Below are positions 15,024-23,242 of a stretch of 33,695 nt of DNA, piece after piece. Source of the stretch: JANMDR01 sp031376425 (GTDB taxonomy: Bacteria > Pseudomonadota > Gammaproteobacteria > Burkholderiales > Usitatibacteraceae); contig JANMDR010000127.1 in NCBI GenBank assembly GCA_031376425.1, positions 1 to 33,695 of the forward strand. Direction: 5' to 3'. Every line of letters starts with the position of its first letter. The stretch's first letter is position 1. Below the pieces are notes generated by a model. It made no database searches, was not told where the DNA came from, and saw only the letters and a program-made list of their open reading frames with translations. A program made the translations under genes and the position numbers.

Positions 15024-17021
15024 ATGATAGAAAATAAACTCGCACTGATAGCCGTACCGTTGTTGCCCCTTGCTGGCGCAATATTGGCGGGCTTCTTCGG
15101 CCGATTTGGCCGCACCTTTGCCCACAGCGTGACGATTTTAGGCGTGGCGGCGGCATTCTTGCTTTCGGTATTCATCTTTCAAGATGTGCAAGCGGGTAAG
15201 AGCTTTAACGGCTCAATTTATACTTGGCTGGTTTCCGGCAATATTCGTCTGGAAATTGGATTTCTGATTGATTCGCTTACTACCACGATGATGTTAGTGG
15301 TGACCTTCGTATCCCTGATGGTGCATGTGTACACCATCGGTTATATGCACGAAGATGAAGGCTATACGCGCTTCTTTGCCTATATTTCGCTTTTCACTTT
15401 CGCTATGCTGATGCTGGTGATGTCTAATAATTTCTTGCAGTTGTTCTTTGGCTGGGAAGCGGTGGGCTTGGTATCTTATTTGCTCATTGGTTTTTGGTAC
15501 AAGCGGCCAACGGCTATTTATGCCAATCTCAAAGCTTTCCTTGTCAATCGCGTGGGAGATTTTGGTTTCTTACTTGGTATCGGCTTGATTTATACCTATT
15601 TTGGCACCTTGGACTACGCAGCCTTGTTCCGTCTGGCACCAAGCGCTACTAGTATTTTGCTACCGGTAGTTGGCTGGCCGCTTATCACCGCAATTTGTAT
15701 CTGTTTATTTATTGGTGCTATGGGTAAATCGGCGCAGTTTCCGCTACACGTTTGGCTGCCAGACTCAATGGAAGGCCCAACACCGATTTCGGCATTAATT
15801 CACGCGGCAACCATGGTAACGGCTGGCATTTTTATGGTCGCCCGCATGTCGCCCGTGTTTGAATTAAGTACCACAGCGCTCTCATTTATTTTGGTGATAG
15901 GTGCCATTACCGCCCTATTTATGGGCTTCTTGGGCATTATTCAAACCGATATTAAGCGCGTCGTGGCCTATTCCACCTTATCGCAATTAGGTTATATGAC
16001 GGTGGCATTGGGTGCGTCGGCATACTCGGTAGCCATGTTCCACTTAATGACACACGCCTTCTTTAAAGCCTTGTTGTTCTTAGGTGCTGGCTCGGTCATC
16101 ATGGGCTGCCATCACAACCAAGATATGCGCTATATGGGCGGCTTGCGCAAGTATATGAAGGTAACGTGGATTACCTCGCTGATAGGCTCATTAGCGCTGA
16201 TTGGTACCCCGTTTTTGTCAGGCTTCTATTCTAAAGACTCGATTATTGATGCCGTGCACGCCAGCACTATTCCTGGTTCTGGCTTCGCCTATTTTGCGGT
16301 GATAGCCGGTGTGTTTGTGACGGCATTCTATTCCTTCCGTATGTATTTTATGGTGTTCCACGGCAAAGAGCGCTTTGATCAAAATCCTGATGCCCATCAT
16401 GGCCATGACGATCACGGCCATCATGGTCATCAGGCTAATCCGCATGAGAGCCCTTGGGTGGTTACTGTACCGTTAGTGTTGCTAGCAATTCCATCTGCCG
16501 TAATTGGTTACCTCACCATTAAGCCACTGGTAGTAGGTAGTTACTTTGCGGATGCCATCAAGGTACTGCCAGTGCATGATTCTATGGCGCACTTCCGCGA
16601 TCACTTTACAACTTCGTTCGCGATGGCGCTACATGGTTTTACGACCTTGCCGTTTTTATTGGCGGCCAGTGGCGTGGGCTTAGCGGCATTCTTCTATTTA
16701 AAGCGTCCTGATATTCCAGCAATCCTGAAAGAGAAATTCAGCTTTATTTATACCTTGCTCGATAACAAATATTACCTCGATAAATTCAATGAAGTGGTGT
16801 TTGCGAGTGGCGCATTGAAGCTGGGTAAGGTGCTCTGGAACATCGGCGATAAAACCATTATTGACGGTTTTTTTGTGAACGGCACAGCAAAAGTAATTGG
16901 CTGGTTCTCCGGTGTGGCACGACGCGTGCAGTCTGGCTATGTGTATACCTATGCGTTCACGATGATTATTGGCGTGTTTGCATTACTCAGTATTCTATTT
17001 TTTAAGCTACGGCCTTTCTAA
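15024..17021 (+). CDS. nuoL: NADH-quinone oxidoreductase subunit L
   Basis: This is the distal antiporter-like subunit (ND5-type) with the long lateral helix, 665 residues from ATG 15024. A TTG two codons upstream at 15018 is an alternative. The proton-pumping core has FFGWEAVGLVSYLLIGFWY, then GAMGKSAQFPLHVWLPDSMEGPTPISALIHAATMV and VAYSTLSQLGYM. A His-rich cytoplasmic or periplasmic loop (HHGHDDHGHHGHQ, encoded at about 16395–16433) interrupts the C-terminal part. A 100-base gap separates it from nuoM. Confidence 0.97.
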   Translation: MIENKLALIAVPLLPLAGAILAGFFGRFGRTFAHSVTILGVAAAFLLSVFIFQDVQAGKSFNGSIYTWLVSGNIRLEIGFLIDSLTTTMMLVVTFVSLMVHVYTIGYMHEDEGYTRFFAYISLFTFAMLMLVMSNNFLQLFFGWEAVGLVSYLLIGFWYKRPTAIYANLKAFLVNRVGDFGFLLGIGLIYTYFGTLDYAALFRLAPSATSILLPVVGWPLITAICICLFIGAMGKSAQFPLHVWLPDSMEGPTPISALIHAATMVTAGIFMVARMSPVFELSTTALSFILVIGAITALFMGFLGIIQTDIKRVVAYSTLSQLGYMTVALGASAYSVAMFHLMTHAFFKALLFLGAGSVIMGCHHNQDMRYMGGLRKYMKVTWITSLIGSLALIGTPFLSGFYSKDSIIDAVHASTIPGSGFAYFAVIAGVFVTAFYSFRMYFMVFHGKERFDQNPDAHHGHDDHGHHGHQANPHESPWVVTVPLVLLAIPSAVIGYLTIKPLVVGSYFADAIKVLPVHDSMAHFRDHFTTSFAMALHGFTTLPFLLAASGVGLAAFFYLKRPDIPAILKEKFSFIYTLLDNKYYLDKFNEVVFASGALKLGKVLWNIGDKTIIDGFFVNGTAKVIGWFSGVARRVQSGYVYTYAFTMIIGVFALLSILFFKLRPF

Positions 17022-17121
17022 TCAAGGTTCGACTCCCTGAAGCCCCATTTTTAGCCTTATTTTGCTACAGACCGCTTTCCCCAGTAAGTTTTAGAATGAA
17101 CAAAAAGATGCGAACAAAAAC

Positions 17122-18609
17122 ATGATCAGCAGCAATCAATTACTTAGCTACAGCATTTGGTTACCCATCGTCTTTGGGATTTTGGTGCTATTTATGCACC
17201 GCGATAGCCAAAAGAATATGGCACGCGTAGTGGCGTTGGTGGGCAGCATTGCGTCATTGTTGGTAACGCTACCGTTGTGGATGCGCTTTGACAATGCCAC
17301 GGCAGCGATGCAATTTGTCGAGCGTATTGAGTGGGTAGCACGGTTTAATGTGTATTACGCTTTAGGCGTGGACGGTATTTCCATGCTGTTTATTTTGCTC
17401 AATAGCTTTACGACGGTGCTCGTTATCATCGCCGCATGGCAGGTGATTCAGACTAAAACCTCGCAATATTTGGCCGCTTTCCTCATTATGTCTGGCCTTA
17501 TCAATGGCGTGTTCGCAGCGACTGATGCGATTTTATTCTATGTGTTTTTTGAGGCGATGTTGATTCCGATGTTCCTAATCATCGGTATTTGGGGCGGCCC
17601 TAATCGTGTGTACGCAGCTGTAAAGTTTTTCCTGTATACCCTGCTTGGCTCGCTGTTGATGTTGGCGGCCATTATTTATTTATACAACATCACCAACGGT
17701 AGTTTTGACCTTGCTGACTATAAACGTGTGTTTATCGCTAAAGACGTGCAAATTCTCTTGTTCTTTGCGTTCTTCGCCTCCTTTGCGGTAAAAGTACCGA
17801 TGTGGCCAGTGCATACTTGGCTGCCTGATGCACACGTTGAGGCACCAACAGGTGGTTCAGTCGTGCTGGCGGCAATCACCCTGAAAATTGGCGCATATGG
17901 TTTTCTGCGTTTCAATATGTCCATTACGCCAGACGCTGCAGTAGCCTTGCAGACTTTCATGATTACCTTATCGCTCATCGCCGTGGTCTATATCGGTTTT
18001 GTGGCGCTGGCACAAAGTGATATGAAGAAATTGGTGGCGTATTCTTCCATTTCGCATATGGGCTTTGTGACCTTAGGCTTTTTCCTGTTTAACGCGCAGG
18101 GCTGGGAAGGTGCGCTGTTGCAAATGATATCGCACGGCTTTATTTCAGCCGCGATGTTCTTGTGCATTGGCGTGCTTTATGACCGCGTGCATTCGCGGGA
18201 AATATCCGCCTACGGTGGCGTCATTAACACCATGCCTAAGTTCGCATTTTTTGCCGTGTTTTTTGCGATGGCAAACTCCGGTCTTCCCGGCACATCCGGA
18301 TTCGTCGGTGAGTTCATCGTTATTATGGGTGCCATTCGCGTGAATTTCTGGATTGCATTTGCCGCAGCCACCACCTTAATTTTAGGTGCCGCGTATTCCT
18401 TGTGGATGGTTAAGCGCGTTATATTTGGCGATATTGCTAACGATGATGTGCGTGGTCTAACGGATATTAACGGACGCGAAATGACCATGTTGCTGGTGCT
18501 GGCGATTGCCGTACTGGCAATGGGTGTCTATCCCGATCCTATGGCTACCGTAATGCATAAAACAGTAGAAGCATTAGTGACACATGTACAAATTGGAAAG
18601 CTAAACTAA
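17122..18609 (+). CDS. nuoM: NADH-quinone oxidoreductase subunit M
   Basis: This is an antiporter-like ND4-type membrane subunit, 495 residues with about 14 helices. Key motifs are FFEAMLIPMFLIIGIWGG (channel Glu), VKVPMWPVHTWLPDAHVEAPTGGSVVLA (channel Lys and the broken-helix region) and VAYSSISHMGFV. It ends two bases before the nuoN start. Confidence 0.98.
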   Translation: MISSNQLLSYSIWLPIVFGILVLFMHRDSQKNMARVVALVGSIASLLVTLPLWMRFDNATAAMQFVERIEWVARFNVYYALGVDGISMLFILLNSFTTVLVIIAAWQVIQTKTSQYLAAFLIMSGLINGVFAATDAILFYVFFEAMLIPMFLIIGIWGGPNRVYAAVKFFLYTLLGSLLMLAAIIYLYNITNGSFDLADYKRVFIAKDVQILLFFAFFASFAVKVPMWPVHTWLPDAHVEAPTGGSVVLAAITLKIGAYGFLRFNMSITPDAAVALQTFMITLSLIAVVYIGFVALAQSDMKKLVAYSSISHMGFVTLGFFLFNAQGWEGALLQMISHGFISAAMFLCIGVLYDRVHSREISAYGGVINTMPKFAFFAVFFAMANSGLPGTSGFVGEFIVIMGAIRVNFWIAFAAATTLILGAAYSLWMVKRVIFGDIANDDVRGLTDINGREMTMLLVLAIAVLAMGVYPDPMATVMHKTVEALVTHVQIGKLN

Positions 18610-18611
18610 TC

Positions 18612-20099
18612 ATGACATTCGCTTCGTTAAATGCAGGGTTAGCATACCCAGAAATATTTTTATTAGCTGCAAGTTGCGTGCTGCTGGTGGGTGATTTATT
18701 TATGCCTGCTGCTGGCCGTGATGCGCGCTTAACGCTTGCCGGTGTTGTTATCTTTGCGATTACAGCGGTGTTGGTTGTTACTGGTAATCAACCGCAAAGT
18801 GCAGGTGTAATGCTGGCTGCTAAGCAATTAGGCCCGCAGTATGCCTTTAGTAATATGTTTGTGGTGGATGGTATGTCTACCCTGCTAAAAGTAAGCATGC
18901 TCATGGCGATGGCCGTGGTGTTGATTTACAGCCGTGCCTATATGGTCGCACGCGGGATTTTTAGTACAGAATTCGTGGCGCTGCTCTTGTTTGCTACCCT
19001 TGGCATGATGCTAATGGTATCAGCCAATAATTTCGTACCCTTGTACTTAGGGCTGGAACTGCTGGCACTTTCTAGTTACGCCCTCGTAGCCATCAATCGC
19101 GATAGTGCGGTCTCAACTGAAGCGGCGATGAAATATTTTATTTTGGGCGCATTGGCATCAGGCTTACTGCTCTACGGTATGTCAATGATCTACGGTGCTA
19201 CCGGCGGCTCTCTTGATATCAGCCAGATTGGCAAAACGATTGCCTTTAGCCAAGCTAAAGACCCGCTAGTGAGTTTTGGTGTGGTGTTTATTATTGCCGG
19301 TTTAGCGTTTAAATTAGGCGTAGTGCCCTTTCATATGTGGGTTCCAGACGTCTATCATGGTGCGCCCACGCCCATTACCTTATTCATCGGTTCCGCCCCT
19401 AAAATCGCGGCTTTCGGTTTTCTGATGCGCATTGTTGCGGATGGCTTAGGTGGTGCTTCTGGCGATTGGCAGGGCATGCTAGTCATTTTAGCCGTGCTCT
19501 CTATTGGCCTTGGTAACCTTGTTGCTATTTCCCAAACCAACTTAAAACGCATGTTGGCTTATTCCACCATTTCGCATATGGGATTTTTATTGCTCGGGGT
19601 CTTGGCGGCGTCACGCGAAGGTTATGCGGCGGGCATGTTTTATGTAATTACCTACGCGATTACCGCGCTGGCATCGTTCGGCGTGATTTTACTATTGAGC
19701 CGCGCCGGATTTGAGGCCGACGAATTAGCAGATCTTAAAGGCTTAAATAAGCGTTCACCTTGGGTGGCGTTTTTGATGCTCATCGTGGCCGTGTCCTTAG
19801 CTGGAATACCGCTATCAGCAGGCTTCTTTGCGAAGTTAGCAGTGCTTGAAGCAGCACTTAAAGCTGGGTTTTTATGGGTAGTGGTATTTGCCGTGGTGAT
19901 GAGTGTCATCGGCGCGTTTTACTACCTACGCGTCATCAAGCTAATGTACTTTGATGAACCAACGGACAATCACCCTATTGAGGCGAGCAGCGGCATGCAT
20001 GTGATGTTGAGCGTGAATTCACTGGCAATTTTAGGGTTTGGCTTGTTCCCCGGTGCCCTGCTGAGTGCTTGTATGATGGCGATAAATCGTACTCTATAA
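18612..20099 (+). CDS. nuoN: NADH-quinone oxidoreductase subunit N
   Basis: This is an antiporter-like ND2-type subunit, 495 residues. Visible motifs are LGLELLALSSYALVA (channel Glu), FKLGVVPFHMWVPDVYHGAPTP (channel Lys) and LAYSTISHMGFLLLG. It closes the 14-subunit operon. The next gene starts 29 bases later without an obvious terminator, so read-through into the NUDIX gene is possible. Confidence 0.98.
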   Translation: MTFASLNAGLAYPEIFLLAASCVLLVGDLFMPAAGRDARLTLAGVVIFAITAVLVVTGNQPQSAGVMLAAKQLGPQYAFSNMFVVDGMSTLLKVSMLMAMAVVLIYSRAYMVARGIFSTEFVALLLFATLGMMLMVSANNFVPLYLGLELLALSSYALVAINRDSAVSTEAAMKYFILGALASGLLLYGMSMIYGATGGSLDISQIGKTIAFSQAKDPLVSFGVVFIIAGLAFKLGVVPFHMWVPDVYHGAPTPITLFIGSAPKIAAFGFLMRIVADGLGGASGDWQGMLVILAVLSIGLGNLVAISQTNLKRMLAYSTISHMGFLLLGVLAASREGYAAGMFYVITYAITALASFGVILLLSRAGFEADELADLKGLNKRSPWVAFLMLIVAVSLAGIPLSAGFFAKLAVLEAALKAGFLWVVVFAVVMSVIGAFYYLRVIKLMYFDEPTDNHPIEASSGMHVMLSVNSLAILGFGLFPGALLSACMMAINRTL

Positions 20100-20128
20100 A
20101 AATGTAATAATAAATTCAGGGTGCCGCG

Positions 20129-20737
20129 ATGATGGAAAATCACACTAAGCCGGTACTAAACAATACAGTGCCAAGGTCGTTTTCCGAGGCCACCGCTGGC
20201 ATTGATTACACCGAACATACCCTAAGTTCGGAGCGTTTACTTACCGGTAAGCTCGTGCGGGTGCAGCGTGATGTGGTGCGCCTGCCTGATGGTAGAGAAG
20301 CCTCACGCGAATATATATTGCACCCGGGGGCAGCCTTAATAGCGCCCTTTATCGATAGCGAAACACTCCTGTTTGAATACCAATATCGGCACCCAAAGGG
20401 GCAGCATTATATTGAGTTACCCGCCGGTAAGATTGACGCTGGTGAAGCACCGCTCGCCACGGCGAAACGCGAGCTGCGTGAGGAAGCAGGATATACCGCC
20501 ACAGATTGGCAACACGCGACCACCCTACATCCCGGAATCGGTTATTCTAATGAAACCATCGAATTATATGTGGCGCGTAATCTGACCTTTGTCGGGCGTG
20601 AACTCGATGAAGGTGAGTTTTTGACTTGTTTTCCGATGTCGCTAAAAGAAGCGGTGGCAATGGTGGGCGCAGGTAAAATTCTTGATACCAAAACCGCGTT
20701 TGCCCTGTTATGGCTGGATAAATTTCAACATGGCTGA
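20129..20737 (+). CDS. nudF: NUDIX hydrolase, ADP-ribose pyrophosphatase type
   Basis: The family hydrolyses ADP-ribose and related nucleoside diphosphate sugars to AMP plus sugar phosphate. It has 202 residues. The complete Nudix box lies at 100–122 (Gly100, Glu106, Arg114-Glu115-Leu116, Glu118-Glu119, Gly121), preceded by the IELPAGKIDAGE sequence common to ADP-ribose pyrophosphatases. The first ~25 residues are not conserved, and the second ATG at 20132 is an equally good start. It overlaps glpD by eight bases. Removal of ADP-ribose derived from NAD fits the neighbourhood, but this is inference. Confidence 0.9.
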   Translation: MMENHTKPVLNNTVPRSFSEATAGIDYTEHTLSSERLLTGKLVRVQRDVVRLPDGREASREYILHPGAALIAPFIDSETLLFEYQYRHPKGQHYIELPAGKIDAGEAPLATAKRELREEAGYTATDWQHATTLHPGIGYSNETIELYVARNLTFVGRELDEGEFLTCFPMSLKEAVAMVGAGKILDTKTAFALLWLDKFQHG

Positions 20738-22301
20738 AATATTTGATTTAGCAATTATTGGCGGCGGCATTAACGGCTGCGGTATTGCGCGTGACGCAGC
20801 AGGGCGCGGGCTAAAAGTTGCGTTGATTGAACAGCAAGACTTGGCGGGTGCCACCAGCTCGTGGAGCTCAAAGCTTATACATGGCGGTTTACGTTACCTT
20901 GAACAATATGAATTTCGCCTTGTGCGTGAAGCGCTACAAGAGCGTGAAGTATTACTGCGCAACGCCCCACATTTAATTGCGCCGTTGGAATTTGTGCTAC
21001 CGCATGATCGGGGTATGCGGCCCGCGTGGATGGTGCGTATTGGGCTATGGATGTACGATAGTTTGGGGGGGCGCACGACATTGCCAAAGTCGCGTGGTCT
21101 GCGCTTTCCGCATCCGCAATACAGCGTGGCATTAAAGCCTGATTACAGTCGCGGTTTTGTGTATTCTGATGCGCAGGTGGATGATTCGCGCCTGACTATT
21201 TTGAATGCCTTGGGTGCACAAATAAATGGTGCCAAAGTGTTTACGCGTAGCCAATGTGTAGCTGCCAGTCGTGTAAGTAAGGGCCTAGATCAGGGTGATG
21301 AAAAAGTATGGCAGCTCAAGCTGCAATCAAACGGCTTTGATGGTGCCAACACGACTATTCACGCACGCGGTATCGTCAATGCCGCAGGGCCTTGGGTGGC
21401 GCAATGGCTCAAAGAATCATTGGGCGAGGCGGATCAAAAAACCATCGCGCGAGCTGCGGTAAAGCTCGTAAAAGGCAGCCACATCATCGTGCCCCGCGTG
21501 CACACGCAGCCGCATGCGTATATTTTGCAAAACGATGATGCGCGGGTGGTATTTATTATTCCCTATCGTAATGAATTTAGCCTAATCGGCACCACGGACC
21601 TTGCTATAAAAACCGTGGCGGACGGTAAAGAAATTACCGAAGCGGAAACGCAATATTTACTCACTGCCGTCAATCGTTATTTGGCTAAGCCCGTGACTAC
21701 GCATGACATCCTTTCCAGCTATGCGGGGGTGCGCCCCTTGTTTGATGATGGTAGCGATAATCCATCGGAAATTACCCGTGACTATGTGTTGAAGCTTGAT
21801 GCCCATAATAACGCGTTGCCCTTACTTTCTATCTATGGCGGTAAAATTACCACCTATCGACGTTTGGCTGAACATGCGCTAGCGGATTTAGCCCCGTTTT
21901 TTCCAAACATGAAACCCGCATGGACTCACAATGCTGCGTTGCCCGGCGGCGATATCGCTAGTTTGAGTGCCCACGTAAAGGCCATGCAAGCCCGATATTT
22001 AGGCCTTCCCGGTGATTTTGTGGCGATGCTTTGTACCCGCCACGGGTCCCGCGTGAGTTTGCTGTTGGATGGTGTTAATAGTTTTAATGATATTGGTACC
22101 AAGTTTGGGCATGGGCATAATTTGCTGTGCGAACGTGAGATTGATTTTTTAATCCGTCAAGAATGGGCGCGCACGCCAGAAGATATTTTGTGGCGACGCA
22201 CCAAATGTGGTTTGCACATGGACACCGCCACCCGCGATCAAGCGGCGGCATTCATCGAGCAGCGTGTGGCTACAATTATGCCTACACTCATTTCAGCTTA
22301 G
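20730..22301 (+). CDS. glpD: Aerobic glycerol-3-phosphate dehydrogenase
   Basis: This FAD enzyme oxidises sn-glycerol 3-phosphate to dihydroxyacetone phosphate and passes electrons to quinone at the inner membrane. It has 523 residues from ATG 20730. The N-terminal dinucleotide fold has LAIIGGGINGCGIARDAAGRG (about 8–28), then the DLAGATSSWSSKLIHGGLRYLE signature. Further motifs are VNAAGPWV, FSLIGTTD and SYAGVRPL. The frame is open upstream inside the NUDIX gene, but those residues are not GlpD-like. It is coupled to the NUDIX gene by the 8-base overlap. Confidence 0.96.
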   Translation: MAEIFDLAIIGGGINGCGIARDAAGRGLKVALIEQQDLAGATSSWSSKLIHGGLRYLEQYEFRLVREALQEREVLLRNAPHLIAPLEFVLPHDRGMRPAWMVRIGLWMYDSLGGRTTLPKSRGLRFPHPQYSVALKPDYSRGFVYSDAQVDDSRLTILNALGAQINGAKVFTRSQCVAASRVSKGLDQGDEKVWQLKLQSNGFDGANTTIHARGIVNAAGPWVAQWLKESLGEADQKTIARAAVKLVKGSHIIVPRVHTQPHAYILQNDDARVVFIIPYRNEFSLIGTTDLAIKTVADGKEITEAETQYLLTAVNRYLAKPVTTHDILSSYAGVRPLFDDGSDNPSEITRDYVLKLDAHNNALPLLSIYGGKITTYRRLAEHALADLAPFFPNMKPAWTHNAALPGGDIASLSAHVKAMQARYLGLPGDFVAMLCTRHGSRVSLLLDGVNSFNDIGTKFGHGHNLLCEREIDFLIRQEWARTPEDILWRRTKCGLHMDTATRDQAAAFIEQRVATIMPTLISA

Positions 22302-22326
22302 AACACGCTTAGTGCCAGCAAATTAC

Positions 22327-23127
22327 ATGCGCACCCAAGCAGCCCTACCCATCGCCACTCTAAAAAAAATACACACCGTATTTTTTGATATCGACGATAC
22401 CCTAACCACCGAGGGTAAGCTCACCGCACACGCTTACGCTGCATTAGAAGCCCTTAAACGCCACGGCTTCGTCACGGCGGCCATTACCGGTCGTCCCGCA
22501 GGCTGGTGTGACCACATCGCCCGTATGTGGCCGGTTGATGGGGTAGTGGGGGAAAACGGCGCGTTTTACTTTTACTTTGATGAAAAAGCTAAAAAATGCG
22601 TGCAGTATTTTTTAAGCGATAGCGCGACACGGCAAACCCGCCGCGCACGACTGGCCGCAATAGCACAACAAATTATGCGCGAAGTACCCGGCTGCGCCTT
22701 GGCGTCAGACCAAGCCTATCGCGAAGCCGATATCGCCATCGATTTTTGCGAAGATGTACCGCGCTTGCATGAAGCAGCGGTTACACAGATTCGCGCCATC
22801 ATGGTTGCAGCAGGGTTGCAATCCAAAATTAGTTCCATCCACGTCAATGGCTGGTTTGGTGATTATGACAAACTAAGCACCTGCGCTCTATTTGCACGGC
22901 AGGTGCTACAGTTTGATTTGAACGCGGAGCGCGAAAACTGCATATTTATTGGTGATTCGCCCAATGATGCGCCCATGTTTCAATTTTTCCCCAATTCAAT
23001 CGGGGTGGCTAACGTCGCCGATATGCTGCATTTGTTACCCCATGCACCCGCCTACATCACGGGTGGGCGCGGTGGGGCAGGGTTCGCCGAGGTAGCGCAA
23101 GCGCTGATAGCCGCAAAAGCCGCATAA
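22327..23127 (+). CDS. HAD-IIB family phosphatase
   Basis: The frame encodes 266 residues from ATG 22327. A GTG at 22312 is an alternative, and a longer open frame runs back into glpD. Motif I is FFDIDDTLT with Asp21 and Asp23. The TGRPAGW stretch fits motif II. Motif IV is GDSPNDAPMF (Asp210, Asp214). The cap between them (about 95–185) is of the C2B type found in phosphoglycolate, sugar-phosphate and mannosyl-3-phosphoglycerate phosphatases, so the substrate is uncertain. Being 25 bases after glpD, it may act on glycerol or sugar phosphates, which is inference. Confidence 0.88.
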   Translation: MRTQAALPIATLKKIHTVFFDIDDTLTTEGKLTAHAYAALEALKRHGFVTAAITGRPAGWCDHIARMWPVDGVVGENGAFYFYFDEKAKKCVQYFLSDSATRQTRRARLAAIAQQIMREVPGCALASDQAYREADIAIDFCEDVPRLHEAAVTQIRAIMVAAGLQSKISSIHVNGWFGDYDKLSTCALFARQVLQFDLNAERENCIFIGDSPNDAPMFQFFPNSIGVANVADMLHLLPHAPAYITGGRGGAGFAEVAQALIAAKAA

Positions 23128-23169
23128 CCCCCACAACGGCTCCACGGTGAGAAATTGGAGTGTGAGTCA

Positions 23170-23179
23170 CCCCCCCCCC
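23170..23179. repeat. Run of ten C residues
   Basis: A homopolymer of ten cytosines lies in the gap between the convergent HAD and lectin-protein genes. Such tracts can vary in length by slippage, but this one is not inside a gene. Confidence 0.8.
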
Positions 23180-23193
23180 GCATCCACCAACAC

Positions 23194-23216
23194 CCCGCCG
23201 CAATCGCTGCGGCGGG
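23194..23216. terminator. GC-rich stem-loop between convergent genes
   Basis: CCCGCCGCA and TGCGGCGGG form a perfect 9-bp stem around the 5-base loop ATCGC. It lies midway between the ends of the HAD gene (+) and the lectin gene (−), where a two-way terminator would be expected. There is no T-run on either side, so termination activity is not certain. Confidence 0.5.
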
Positions 23217-23242
23217 TCCCCATGCTAAAACACCACCACCCC

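Noticed and set aside
17025..17048. A tRNA T-arm-like sequence (CAAGGTTCGACTCCCTG) between nuoL and nuoM
   Set aside because: Only the T-arm resemblance is present, with one mismatch in the stem. There is no acceptor partner, anticodon arm or CCA, so chance is as likely as a tRNA relic.
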